From Paragyromitra xinjiangensis (Eukaryota > Ascomycota > Pezizomycetes > Pezizales > Discinaceae), in contig JBCAMK010000010.1 of the NCBI GenBank assembly GCA_038503065.1, forward strand, positions 1,550,001-1,614,000: a stretch of DNA of 64,000 nt, given 5' to 3'. Within the stretch, counting starts at the first letter, position 1. Each line of letters starts with the position of its first letter. A program made the translations under genes and the position numbers. This document shows, piece by piece, positions 1 through 11,467 of this stretch. Under the pieces are notes generated by a model. The model was not told the origin of the DNA. It saw only the letters and a program-made list of their open reading frames with translations, and ran no database searches.

Positions 1-766
1 TGAGTTTATCGTACTCCTCCACAGGCATTACGTATTTCTCGACTTGAGAGGTGTCCTGGAAGTTTGGACGAGCGGCCAAAGGGCGCAAATCGGTAACCTA
101 TGCAAATGTGCAGCATGAATAATCAGAGACAATGTGTCAGGACTCAGATGGGACATGTATCGGTTTTTTTCTTTTCTTTTTCTGCTAGGCAACACAAGAC
201 AGTCTGGCGGGCTGGGCAAACTACGTAACAACATCTAGCAAAAATATTTTTTGGGCGTATAAAAAACGGGTAGGGGACTGGAACGTGTGACGACAAACTG
301 ATACAGGCACAAGACAAAGACAGTGTTGAGAAACCGATAAAAAGTTAAACAGAAAAAAGGAATTAATCCGAGAACAAAAAAAAGTAAAAGTGAAGCGGAA
401 AATCGCCGATAATGGGCAGGAGTAGACGGATGAAAGCAGATCAAACCCGGAAGCAATGAAAGATATCAAAAATAGAGAAGGATCGGCGGCTATCGAAGGG
501 GGATGTCATACGTGTAATTCAACGTAAGGCTGAAGCGGAAAGCTGGCTATCTGCGTGGTTTCCTCATCGTGGCTCGAGATGGGAATAGGCTCAGGTGCAT
601 GTGGGAGACGCAACGTTAGTTGTTGAGACGATGGAGGAATGCCTGTGACGGGCTCAAGTTTGCCCTTTAAGAATGCGATGGTCCATGATGGGGTGACACG
701 ACGCTCCGCGGAAGCATTATCAGAGGTGACCCTGATGGGGATGTCTGCGGCTGTAACGAGACTCAT
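1..766 (-). CDS. Tubulin-folding cofactor B (TBCB/Alp11), 5' part only
   Basis: Chaperone acting with cofactors A, C, D and E in folding alpha-tubulin in the cytosol. Two exons are visible on the minus strand: 766-512 and 97-1, with the gene continuing past the left edge. Exon 1 codes an N-terminal ubiquitin-like domain of about 85 residues and ends with donor GTATGA. The intron (511-98) is 414 nt, long for this window, and ends in CATAG. Exon 2 codes a linker with the typical cofactor B motif VEKYVMPVEEYDKL. The junction is in phase (ELH then VTDLRP). The CAP-Gly domain expected at the C-terminus lies outside the window. The start is the only ATG before the Ubl fold. Assignment rests on the Ubl domain plus the VEKY linker and is fairly secure; a further small exon inside the long intron cannot be excluded. 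Confidence 0.85.
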
Positions 767-3409
767 TGCTGCTGCTTTTGTTGCTGCTGCTTTTGTTGCT
801 AATGGTGATGCCCTTTAGCTGTGGTCTGGCTGGTGGCCCTATTCCTGGTGCTGGTGTGTTGCTGCTGATGGTGATATTCGTTTCCTCTGCTCGCTTGGCT
901 GCTGGCGTTTATTCGTCTGGTCCAAGGCACTGAAGCACTATGGGTGAGTGTGATGATTCCACTGGTGAACTTTCAATCATATAACAGGCACAGAATGAGT
1001 GACAACTACTCAGGAGAAGGGCATGAAGCTAAGTGGGGTAAATAAATTAAAAAAAAGGAGGTTGCTGTGGGGCTCTGCATGGGATTGGGCAACTAGATCA
1101 CTTAGTAATGGTTCTCGAAGATGATTGACCAAGCCTTTTCGATCTCTTATCGCCTAGCGAGATCACCATATACTGGAAACCCTACGACATCTGCAATGAA
1201 TTGCGAACTCTGGCTACTCTACATCCTGCTTCTCCCACGCACGACGAATTCATAAGTGACACATCTCATGTTGATGCAAGAACCCCCTTGGCTGCTTGAG
1301 CAATATTGTAACGTCGACTGGGGTCTTAGATTGTATATATCCGTTAACATCTTCCGATATTTCCTCGTATACTGATGTTTCGCCCGTATCAGATCCTTGG
1401 GCGCGATCTGTGGGCGTAAGCACCCTGGTCAGACCTAGTTACCGAATCGTAGGTCTCGAGCCGCAAGAAGAAAATTGAGGGGGGAATCCTGTTGCAAATC
1501 GCTAGTTTATGCTAACTGAAGAAGAAAGAGAGAGATTCAGAATAGAGGAGAAAGACAGACTGTCGGAAGGAGGCGGGTGTCCGAATTCATGTATGTACAA
1601 CATGGAGAAACATCGAAACGCGTACCCATGGGCCCCAGTACCAATTATATTGGTGTCCAACCCCCGTACATATTTGTTACCCCGGGAAAAAGATATATGT
1701 AGGTGCAGCACCCATCATCATCGGACGAAAGCAAACAGAATCAGACGTCACGCGTTTCTTAAAGAAATTGTCGTTTGCGAGATTACAAAAGATAAAGTGA
1801 ACCCTTGATAAATATGTCAGTGCCGTCTTAATACACGCAAGGTGCCGGCCCGAATTTATGGGTCCCTTACCCGCCGCACCGGGCTCATCGTACAAGGGAT
1901 CGATCTGGTTTGAAAACCTTCCAGAAAGTCCGCCAGTCAGGGGGCCTGGGGCCTTTACCTGGTTCTTCCCTGCAATATACACTAACAGGGCTTGGAGTGA
2001 GAAACACATCAGAGATACATGCTTCTGTACTTGGGATACAGCTCACGGCTTGAGCATCAAACAGACTGGAAAAAGCAAGGAATCTGATACAAACCATTGG
2101 CTTAATTGCAGACGTGGCGGTCATTTTTGGTGTTTTTGAAGGTGAACTTTGATGGCAGAATATATTCTACCCTCTTTAGATACTCTTCCGTGTGATTGTC
2201 ACACATAATCTACGTATGTAGTACCACTCGAGTCTTCGCACAGAAACGCACGGGCCAATGTTTTCAGATGGTTTGCGCAGCAATCGTACAGTCTAGTGAT
2301 TCTAGTCCTGGCTATGTGTGTGCCCGTCGGTTCGTCGCATCTTTCTCACGATTACAGGTTCGGAAAGCCCTACAATCTTGGTCTAGATAAAGTTACACGT
2401 TCAACTAGAAATGAAACACCTCATGCAATAATAGTTAGTCTTTCCAAGGATCGGTATTATGGCCTATTGAATTTTAGTTTGTATAATGCTTGCTGTCTTA
2501 TCATAAAAAGGTACTCTAGAAGCTTTTCCTGGAGGGGGTCTTTCGCCCTAGAGGTGAAAGGCTAAGACAAAGCCAATGTACAAGTTATCCTTATTATAGT
2601 GATTATTATACTTAAAATTATAGACCCCTTGTCAACCAACGTACGTCAGTTGGAATTCCAGCCAGCGCCCCTGAGACCTCCGCTCAATTCGTCCCACTCA
2701 ATACTGGGCACACTTTTTAAACCCACCAATTCAATTCACCTGAAAGCCGTTAATCTCAGAACAATCTCGAGTGGCCACAGCTCCGTTTTGTCTCTTTCAA
2801 AAACGACACTGCCCCCAGTCTTTCTTGGCCTTAGCTCATACCACTCGCCAACCCACGAGAATGACCCCCTAGGGAAAGTGCTCAAGGGAGGATAGTATTA
2901 CAGATACCCCTCGCCAAAAGGGATGTGATTCACTGATCTCCCGGCAGGTATATCGAATGGCGTTTTCCAAGGTACAGATGGAAATAAGAACCCCTGGTTC
3001 CCGAAAGCGCTATCTGAAATCCCGGTCAATAATACCCAGGCGTCTGGCCGTCAAGCTCGAAATTGTATCAAGCTATACCAATAGAATGGTAACATGGGAT
3101 GGAAATGGCTTCTATGCTGTTGACGCCACTACTTCAGCTCGGACTCGATCTATTCCATACATCCTCGCAGCCCCTCTTTCAGAAAGCTTCTTAAACTCGC
3201 ATGCAGCAGCGCATCTCTTCTCATCATCATCACCTCATCTCTCTTCTAACCTTCTCCATCTCTCATCTTTGAGGGAAGAATACAGCCTTAAAGCAACGCA
3301 ACCCCCACACTAGCGTTTGTCAACGTCATAAATCAACAAACAAATCCTCCAAAAACCCAATACGGGCAATACCATCCCGCTGGCTTCAATTTCGTACCTC
3401 CTCGCTCCC
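767..3409. other. Spacer between TBCB and the Myb gene (divergent promoters)
   Basis: About 2.6 kb without a supportable gene. Open frames are short, lack family motifs and overlap on both strands. The two flanking genes are transcribed away from each other, so both promoters must lie here. I see no clear TATA or known operator. Confidence 0.6.
768..797. repeat. Two perfect 15-bp tandem repeats next to the TBCB start codon
   Basis: The unit gctgctgcttttgtt occurs twice in direct succession immediately upstream of the TBCB ATG, so it would be in the 5' leader of that transcript. It contains CTG/CAG triplets and is likely prone to slippage. Confidence 0.8.
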
Positions 3410-4162
3410 ATGCCACCTAAGCAGAAAGAGCCTCCAAAACAGAAAGAGTCTGTCCCTCAGGCTTCGACACAACTTCCCCCATCGCCATCGTCGAAGCGTC
3501 CCTTACCTCAGAACTCAACAGCCTCTCCGGCCAAGAGGCAAAGTAAATGGAGTCCCGAAGAAGACGCAATAATCATTAATTTGCGTGGGCGTGGCCAAAA
3601 ATGGGAGGATATCTCGAAGCAACTTCCTGGGCGGTCTGCAATTTCTTGTCGGCTTCATTATCAAAACTATTTGGAACGAAGATCCGAGTGGGATGAAGAG
3701 CGAAAGGATCGCCTTGCTCGTTTATATGAAAGGTAAAGTGCTCCCAAGCTTATAGCCCGGGATCGGCCAAGGTTGATCGGAGATTTATCGGAATCCCTTT
3801 CCGTTATGCGACAGAGCTGCGCGACTTTAAAATAGCCGGCTGACGAAATAAATTTTTTTCGCAAAAATAGATTTAAACAAGAAATGTGGAGCCAGGTTGC
3901 TAAAGAAATGGGAATCCCCTGGAGGGCGGCCGAAAGTATGCATTGGCAACTTGGTGAGCAAGAGATGGCCCGACGTGCTGGCGTTGTACCCTTTTCTCTT
4001 AGCTCTGTCGCCCTGGATGCACCGCCCAAAAAACGCAGCCCGTCGCGTAGGAGCCCAAGCCCTGGCGCACTAGATGAGGGCTCAACTTCAGGTCCTTCGG
4101 GCACATCAGCGCCGCAAGCAGAAGCTGGACCTGTTTTGGAAAAAGAGGACACTTCCAAGTAG
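3410..4162 (+). CDS. Myb/SANT DNA-binding protein (two repeats)
   Basis: Putative nuclear transcription regulator of 204 residues. Exons are 3410-3732 and 3871-4162; the 138-nt intron has donor GTAAAG and acceptor AATAG, splitting an Arg codon. Residues 1-43 are a Pro/Lys/Ser-rich disordered tail. From about residue 44 the first SANT repeat reads KWSPEEDAIIINLRGRG followed by WEDISKQLPGRSAISCR, with the expected spaced tryptophans and recognition helix. A second, weaker repeat crosses the intron (FKQEMWSQVAKEMGIPWR then AAESMHWQLGEQEMA). The C-terminus is basic, then Ser/Pro-rich with an SPSRRSPSP stretch. The same architecture is widespread in Pezizomycotina as an uncharacterised Myb protein. 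Its targets are unknown. The start is the first ATG of the frame, after a long pyrimidine-rich leader. Confidence 0.85.
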
Positions 4163-4917
4163 ATCGACAACGAAAATTTTGGCTGGATCAATTATCATTC
4201 CAGGAGTTATTGGTGATTTTTTTTAGAAACGACGATTGTGCGGTATGATAGATTGTTTTTTTTCTATGAGTTTATAATGATTTATCTCCTTTTCTTTTGT
4301 CATTTATACAACTAGGGAAATTGACGGCGGCAACGGATATCTGGGGCGAAATATGTTTTGGTTTGATCTGTATTTTTGCTTGTATTTTTGCTTGTATTTT
4401 TTGATCCTTTCTGTTCATTATGGATGTTTGTAACTGCATTAGCTTCTGTTAGGTGTGATGACTTTGTATGCATAGAGCAACGGTACACTATATCATAGAA
4501 TAATGAAACGGGAATTATCGTCACTTACAATATCCCTAAACGTCAAAATTTTGCGTTGCATATCTTTTAATAGTGTTCGGGAAAAACCCGGCTTGAAAAT
4601 TTAGGCATATAACATGGTTGATAGGATTAGAAGCAGTAAACAAGTTTTGAACATGGGTTATGATGCGAAGCGCATTGACGGCGTGGAAGTGAAACGGGCC
4701 GCCTTCTGATATTGTGGCATCGAACCAAATGCTTCATACACAGATATCCAACTTGACTATCACTCACTGGACACTGCAGACTGCTGTTTTGCGATGCCTC
4801 TATCCTGTTATGACTGATTCGAGACAATGTCTTTCCGTGGGATGCCCAGCAAGATCCGTGCAAAGGTGAGCGACAACATCTTTGATTGTCATCCACACAT
4901 TCCCTAGCATATCCCAC
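4163..4917. other. Convergent spacer between the Myb gene and Trm9
   Basis: Contains the 3' flanks of two converging genes and is T-rich on the plus strand. The 12-bp unit tgtatttttgct is repeated at 4369-4380 and 4381-4392, followed by a third partial copy. A minus-strand open frame at 4917-4627 follows directly on the Trm9 stop codon but shows no family motif. Confidence 0.6.
4369..4402. repeat. 12-bp tandem repeat, 2.8 copies
   Basis: Unit tgtatttttgct, two perfect copies plus a partial third, in the convergent spacer. No function apparent. Confidence 0.75.
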
Positions 4918-5882
4918 TCACCTAGGCGGGGCACATATAGCCCACCAATTATCTTTCTCATATCCGGACTCGAGTGTTATCCCTCCAGCACTCACAATAT
5001 CAGCCTCAAGCTCTCCCTTGCGGTATAAGTGGTAGTATCTCTGAAACGTGACTTCTTCCCTCCCATCTTCACCTTTGGTCTCATCATGTGCCGTGCCCCC
5101 TTGATCGTCACAAGCTTTACAGCATTTTGGAGTTTGGTGATTTTGCTTATCTGTCCCACCTTTGCTGCCTGAAAAACGCTTTGACATAACCCATGGTACA
5201 AAAACGTCCTGCGGATCCCCCACATCCCAGCCTCTTCTTGAGCCCTTCTGCTCTAAAGCCCAGACATGTATAAGCGCTTTCCCACCACTAGGCTCGCTAT
5301 TGGAAGGGGGCTTTAGCGTAGCAAGGATGCTTCGTATCGAAGCGATTCTTCGCGCTGGTGACGAGAAATGGTGGATTACGGCTATACTGATTGCGAAATC
5401 AAATCGTGAGTCTGGGTGAGGAATTTCTAAAGCATCTGCCACGAGAGAATCCTGGATTTTTCGGTTGTGAGCTATCTGCACAAGATTAGATGACCTAGAG
5501 AATGGTTAATTATGTAATTTGAAATAATTGGAATAATGACTAAGGAGTCACGAAATTGAACCCATGACGGACCTATCTGACCCCATGATAAATATATTCG
5601 GGTTGACAGTCAAGTATTTACCGTTGCCGCATCCTAGGTCCAATCCGATTGAGCCAATCGGCAGCTCACCAAGGAAACGTTCTACTATTGGCCACGGCTG
5701 CAAGTTTACGTCGGTCAGCAAAGTATGCCCTTATTTGGCTATTCGCATTGGTCTAAATTATGGAATTGAAAGAAAAGACTGTAGAGTACCTTGAAACGGG
5801 TAGCGGAGAAATGGGGAGCGATGTGTTCGTATACACGATGCACATATTCCGCTTCGTAATCTTCGGGGTTGTTGATGTCCAT
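4918..5882 (-). CDS. TRM9: tRNA (carboxymethyluridine-34) methyltransferase, Trm9
   Basis: SAM-dependent enzyme that, with Trm112, makes the last methylation of mcm5U34 in tRNAs for Arg and Glu codons. Exons: 5882-5790, 5697-5573, 5494-4918; 264 residues. The N-terminal motif YVHRVYEHIAPHFSATRFK is a family hallmark. Motif I, GLDLGCGNGKYL, is at residues 49-60. GSDRSSNLV crosses intron 2, and FDFAISIAVIHHFSSPARR follows. The C-terminal motif YEKDNWWAI is complete. A family-typical linker before the VTFQRYYHLY motif here contains a CC-x2-C cluster. Intron 1 has donor GTACTC; intron 2 has the unusual donor GTCCGT, but only this junction keeps the conserved frame. The stop codon lies inside a strong donor-like AG/GTGAGT, so a spliced C-terminal extension is possible. 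The start ATG is at the family's usual position. Confidence 0.93.
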
Positions 5883-8800
5883 CTGTCGAGGAAGAGACTT
5901 GTAGCGTGTCGTTTATTCTTGTATGGAGGAGAATGTTAGGTCGTGGGGGCACTGAAAGAAACATCAGGGCGATCTCGGTTGCTAGATGGATGGTTAAGAG
6001 CGTTGGTGTTTGCCGGGCCGCTGGCCCCCGCATATCTTGGCGCGATTGGCGAAAAATGGTTACCCTGTCCTAGCTTCTCGGGAATCTTGGTATCATTGAC
6101 CACTGTGCGACTGTGCGCAGTACCCAGTGTTTCACTAGAAATAACCCGACCTTCCGCCCTTTTCACTCCATCAATTTCTTCAACGATTCTCTGATTTTTT
6201 CGGGAACATTCTAGGAGAAGTATACCGATGCCATTGGGGGGGTTTTTCTGCTCAAGCTTCCCCGTCATTTTGGGCTCTTCAATGCCCTAAGTATTCCTTC
6301 CTTCTTTTTCACTCGAATGTTTTGTTCCTTTGCCATAGTCTAATCATAGAATTTTTGAAAGAACCTAGAGGATACATGTATGCGCATAGGGGTTCACCGT
6401 GCATATAACAAGTAGCAGATTCTACGAACTAGGGAAATACAACAAAGCTCTTGACATCAAAAAGAATGATATGCGTGTGCACTTTCCATGTATAACCTCC
6501 AATTTATTAAACACGGTATTCTTTTATTATACTTTGTGGCCAGATGCTCTGCCTTTGGCGGGTCCTGAAAATTTGCAGGCAGACCACCAACTTGGCCGGG
6601 TGTTGACAACAGTCCCACACCCTACACCAACGCCCGAGGTTACTGTATCTATGCCTCTTTCACAACATTCGTCTGGTTCATTTCAATAATTAAACTGTAG
6701 TTGAATGAATTAGAATTAAGTACGACAATAACATTCGCGAAACGTGCATTTCTCACGGTTTCCCACAGTAGCAACAAACTCTCGTGTGACGGTTTTCATT
6801 CCAAGAGTTGTATCCATCTGTAGGGGTTGCTTCTCGATTACCCGTAATATTTGGTGTGTTATAATTTACCAAGGGCGAGGCCGCTAAGGTTCTAGTTTCT
6901 GGCGCTTTGGCTGTAATAGCAATCTGGCCCCAAAATTGTGCGCACCCAGCCGACACTGGTCTTTGGACCCTCCACATGTTTTATTAAGTAGTTTTGTAGG
7001 TCGTAGACGTTTTTTCAGACTCGATTAACGTATCTAGTGGATATATGTATGTACTGGGCCTGAGTGAGTGATATTTCGTGGTGCTGGCTGCGGTAGATGT
7101 GTATCGTGCTACATGATTTGGCTGGGCTGCGTAATGTACCCTCAAGGGTCTGCATAAATGTATGCCTGTCCTGTTTTTCTGGGTTGGGCAGTCGAATAGG
7201 CAAAAACATAAAGCAGCATGTAGAAGTTTATTGGGTCTATACAAGGAATTTGCCACCGGATCAACCTATTCAAAAAATGGGTGGGTCCGTGGCTGGGTCA
7301 AGCCAGTCACGAACAGGTTGACCTCTTAGAGAACCTTGAAAACTAGCCTGCAGGTCGAAACGCATGCAAAACATGCTGGTCTCACCTCTAAGAAGCAACA
7401 TTCAGACAGGCAAGACATTGTGCACCTGAGTAAGTCCATCTAATATACTAGTAAAATATGCGGGATAAAATACTACGCACAGAATGCTCTTTGAACGTGG
7501 CTATTGATTATGGGCATACACGCCATGTAAGAGAATTGAAGCTTTCAAGGCGACGAAACGAAATCGATAAAATTTCAAAGAATATAGGTGGAACTCTAAG
7601 TAAAGAGCGACACGATGCTGTGCGTCGTGGCTAAGGACAACCCACCTCGAAAATCCCCTCCCCCCACTAATTCTCACCTGTTCAAGGAAATCTTAACGAA
7701 CGCGCCTCCTCCATCTACCACCCCCGCCTCGGCACTGCATTGACGGATAAATGGCCAGTATTGCACGATATTGATTAGAAATTCAGTGACGTATAGAAGT
7801 TTGGTTCCCTGGATCGAGTTATGGCCTAGAAGGCTTAGGCCTAGGCACTACATGTAGTCCTATAAGAAAGTTGATTTTAAGTAATAGCAAATTTGAAAAA
7901 GTGGCCTATGGAAGGTTTAAGGCTTTTAGTTCCATCCTATGATTGTAGCAGTCGGCCTCTAGGTTTACCTTTGCTTCCAAACTTTCCTCGCATCACCGCG
8001 CTCATTTTCACCCAGAACCGAAGCTGAAATGGCTTCTACCCTTCACTTTACTAAAGCTAGGGCTATTGAACGTATCGAACTACTGTTGGGGATTTGCGAC
8101 CGTACGAATTTCTCGAGCTTACCGTTCTCTAGACAAGCCGCTGATCCAATACCCACAATCACGCCAGAAGTCAACTTTTGAGTTCAGCTCCGCTTGATGA
8201 TCCCGGCTGGAGAACTACTATAGTTTAAGCACTTTCTAAAGATAGGATGCGGGTATGGAAGGCATATCATTATGGAGTTAATTGAAATTTCTATACCATC
8301 GCTCATTCCTTTGCGTAGGGCGATAATCTAAAGCCACCAGCCTTCTCGAACTGCAACGAACCTTAGATTAGGGAAAGTCAGATCTAGGATTCTGACACGC
8401 TTTGACAACAACATACGCTTTATCCAGGGGGTTCTCACGAACCAAAGACAGCTCAAAAGTGAGCTTTCACTCCTAGCCAGCCATCGGCATCTTCCTGTTA
8501 TGTAGACAAGAACTTGGTCAGAAATCTTCGATAAAAGTACGACTAACGCTACAGGGCTTCTAGTTAGAGGGGCGGAGTATTAGGACATTCTAGGGAGATG
8601 AAGCTAGGTCAGCCTAGAATTCAGATCCAGGAAGTAGTGGGGACCATGCTGAACCATCTACGGGGGGGGGGCTATGAGCGGGCATCCCACTATTAGGCCA
8701 GCAGCTTCTACGAATACAATAACCAACAAGCATGGAGTCCCAGCTTTGGGAGTCCTGATAAAACTATCTCAAGGAGTTCCAGGACCTTAGGTAACTTTCA

Positions 8801-11467
8801 TTGTCAAGCCCGGCAGGAATGCATAAACAGGATTGGGCATCTACGCCTCCAGGCCCCCCGGTTTACCCCTTTGCAAAACTCACTAGCCCTTAGGACTACG
8901 TGAAAGACAAACTACATGGCTAGTGTTCAAGCAGAAGGGTGGTTCAGAATGAGACATAAGTGTGGGGATCACATCGGCAGTGTTGCTGCTTTGTTAACCT
9001 ACTGATATGAAAATTATTCCCTATAATAGGTAATTTTTGTGTGCTCTGCACTGTCTTCTGCTACGATTTGCAATTAGTCTGGTTCCTACACCGCTACTTC
9101 CAGATGTTTTGTGCCGCAGGGTTTGCTATCTGCGCGAAACCAATGGATCTCGTTGACGACCTTTTGTGTCTCATATGTATCAAGACTTAAATAGATCACC
9201 GGATACAATACCAACTCTAAATGCCCGCTTTTTCCTACCTCTATAGGCGTGATGGTTGTAGAACCCGCTCTTCAATCTTAAATAGACCATCACTAACGCC
9301 AATGGTTATCTATTTTTTAGGGGTGCCAATCGCTAATCCCTGGAGAGAGTTGACTGAACCCCTGGACACCCTCGCCCTCGCAATAGTCAAGTCGATTGCG
9401 CTTCGAATTTACGCCGATAACTCGCACATACCTCGGCGGCAGCCCGAAAGTTACGGCAGGCTAGTTTGGTTGGCTATGTGGCTTTTTATTCATTGGGGAA
9501 TAATTGGCTTAGGAATATAAAGGCTTTAAAAAGATTCTTTGACCCTGCTAGAACCGATATCAGTTCCTAATTTGATGATTATCGCTAAAATTTGCCTCCA
9601 TAACCTGGTGAGGAAAATGTAGTGCTGGGGGTTGGTCGCGAAGCAAATATTTCTAATTGCCTAGAAGCGGCCCATGCTTCTTCGCATTTTAGATTTCGCA
9701 TTTAGACTATAAACAGTAATAGCTAGGTCTAGGCTCTGCAACAATTGGGGATCCGACGGAGCCGCCCCGGGCGGGCCGTGAGGTCTCTGAGTAATAAGTA
9801 AAGCTGGAGATCTTCGCGACAGCTCAATAGTATAAGACCACAGAGAAACCTATTCAGATCATCACACCTTTAGCCGGGTTCAACGTTTCGCTATTCGCTA
9901 AGAAATCTTGTACAGATATTCAAAGCTGTTGGTTCTCGGTGGCTGGGATCTTCCATTTCAATTTTGCCCATACCTAAATAATCCCATCACCTTGAGACTT
10001 TCCACTCATTTGTGCTTGCGTTTGGCCAACGCGCTTCTTGGCCGAATAATTATAACACCTATAGCCTTTTAACCTTTGGAAAGCATTTAGTTTTCTTATC
10101 CTCTAGATAAAGCGTAGCAGATAAACAAACTTAAAAAATCAGATAGTTTATCACTCTAGTATTCTTCATTTCCCTTCCCATAATTGTATATATAGTGTAG
10201 TTATTTTCGGTAGGTGATAACTACATGTAAACAGTGCTTTTAAACCTGGGCGACTTAACAACGTCTCTTCTGGGCACCTTTCAGATGCCTGCCGAGTGGA
10301 TAGAGTCGTATGGCTGAAAGGTTGCACATGTTTAGCTAGTTAGATAAGTGACGAGTGATCGAATGTGATGCCTAAATAATATCTCAGGGATAAATGCTTT
10401 ACTTAAGAAACGATCTGACCTGAGTTAAAACCTCAAACAATTAAATAAGAAAATACTAAGTATATCTTGGGAGTCGGGGAAAAATTCTCGCGAAAGGTAC
10501 ATATCGGTCATGTATATTGTTTGGTTGACGTTGGAGCTAGGGCTAGGGTTCGCTGCACTGCGGTTGCGGCTCTGCGCGGGGCCAAGACTACCCAAATTTT
10601 CGTGGCGCATTAGAAACCCGAGCGCGCGACAACGGTCTGAAGACAAAGTTCGAAGACACTTTCGCAGCTCGTTCCTGTGCCCACAAAGTCCCCGGAGGCC
10701 TTTAGTCCCCTTTATTTTCTCAAAATCCTTCCTATCACGCACACATCATTTATCGGTGAGTTTGAAGTGCTCCCAATCGCTACTGCTTTAGTTAGTCGCT
10801 GTTCTGTGCTCCAAACTCTTCTGAACGGTACCTGATCTGACCTGACGGCGGCTGACACCTTGAAGTGATAGAACTCTGGATCTTCACCAACCAACAGATT
10901 GGAGACTTGGTATTTTCTTTGTAATTACGATCCGCGCTTTAGTTTTTCACCTAGCTCGTCTCGAAGCTCCGTCCGCTGCCCCGCGGGTTCTGGCTCGTCG
11001 TATCACAGAAAGTGTTTCTGCGGTCCTTGTGACCTACTTTTTGCTGGGAATCACGATTGAAGGGCGTTTAAAGTAGAAGTACCTTTCCGAATCTTCGAGA
11101 TTGGGAACGACTTCGACTTTTCCCCGAATTACTAGGTCTAAATTCTCCGGTAGTGTTCCCACATATTTCAGACGATCTACCAGCTAGGCCCCCGGTGATA
11201 AAACGCGAGTCTTGGCTGGGGGTACGTGCCGGTGATTGAGACTTAGTATAGTGACGGCTCGATTTGTTGGAGGGTATCCAGATTGCCTGCTGAAAGGAGG
11301 AACAGCCTAAGGCTTACCTTAGGATTTTGGCGTTATCGAAGATAAAAATTCAGCTCCATATTGCCATCTCTGTCTTTAAGGGTGCTGGGAGGACAAGAGA
11401 TCGACTTCGTCTCCAGGGCTCCCAGGACGTTCTCACGCAGCGCCTCCTGTCAACTTTTGCTAGGGCT
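5883..11467. other. 5.6-kb gene-poor spacer
   Basis: No gene can be supported. Short frames at 6268-5936 (minus) and 9221-9520 (plus) have no motif I recognise. TACATGTA palindromes lie at 6373, 7849 (inside the 12-bp palindrome ACTACATGTAGT) and 10222. A run of ten G is at 8662-8671. There is no visible LTR, long terminal inverted repeat or transposase motif, so if this is decayed mobile DNA it is beyond recognition by eye. Confidence 0.5.

Noticed and set aside
2599..3313. Two consecutive plus-strand frames before the Myb gene
   Set aside because: Low-complexity Ser/His/Leu composition, no motif, different frames, no supporting junction.
5936..6268. Minus-strand 110-codon frame upstream of Trm9
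   Set aside because: No motif, and the Trm9 start at 5882 already gives the conserved N-terminus. It may be leader sequence. A donor-like GGTAACC inside it is not enough to make an upstream exon.
9221..9520. 99-codon plus-strand frame with a hydrophobic C-terminus
   Set aside because: Isolated in a long spacer, no homologous motif recognised, no flanking splice or promoter signals. One such frame in 5.6 kb is within chance.
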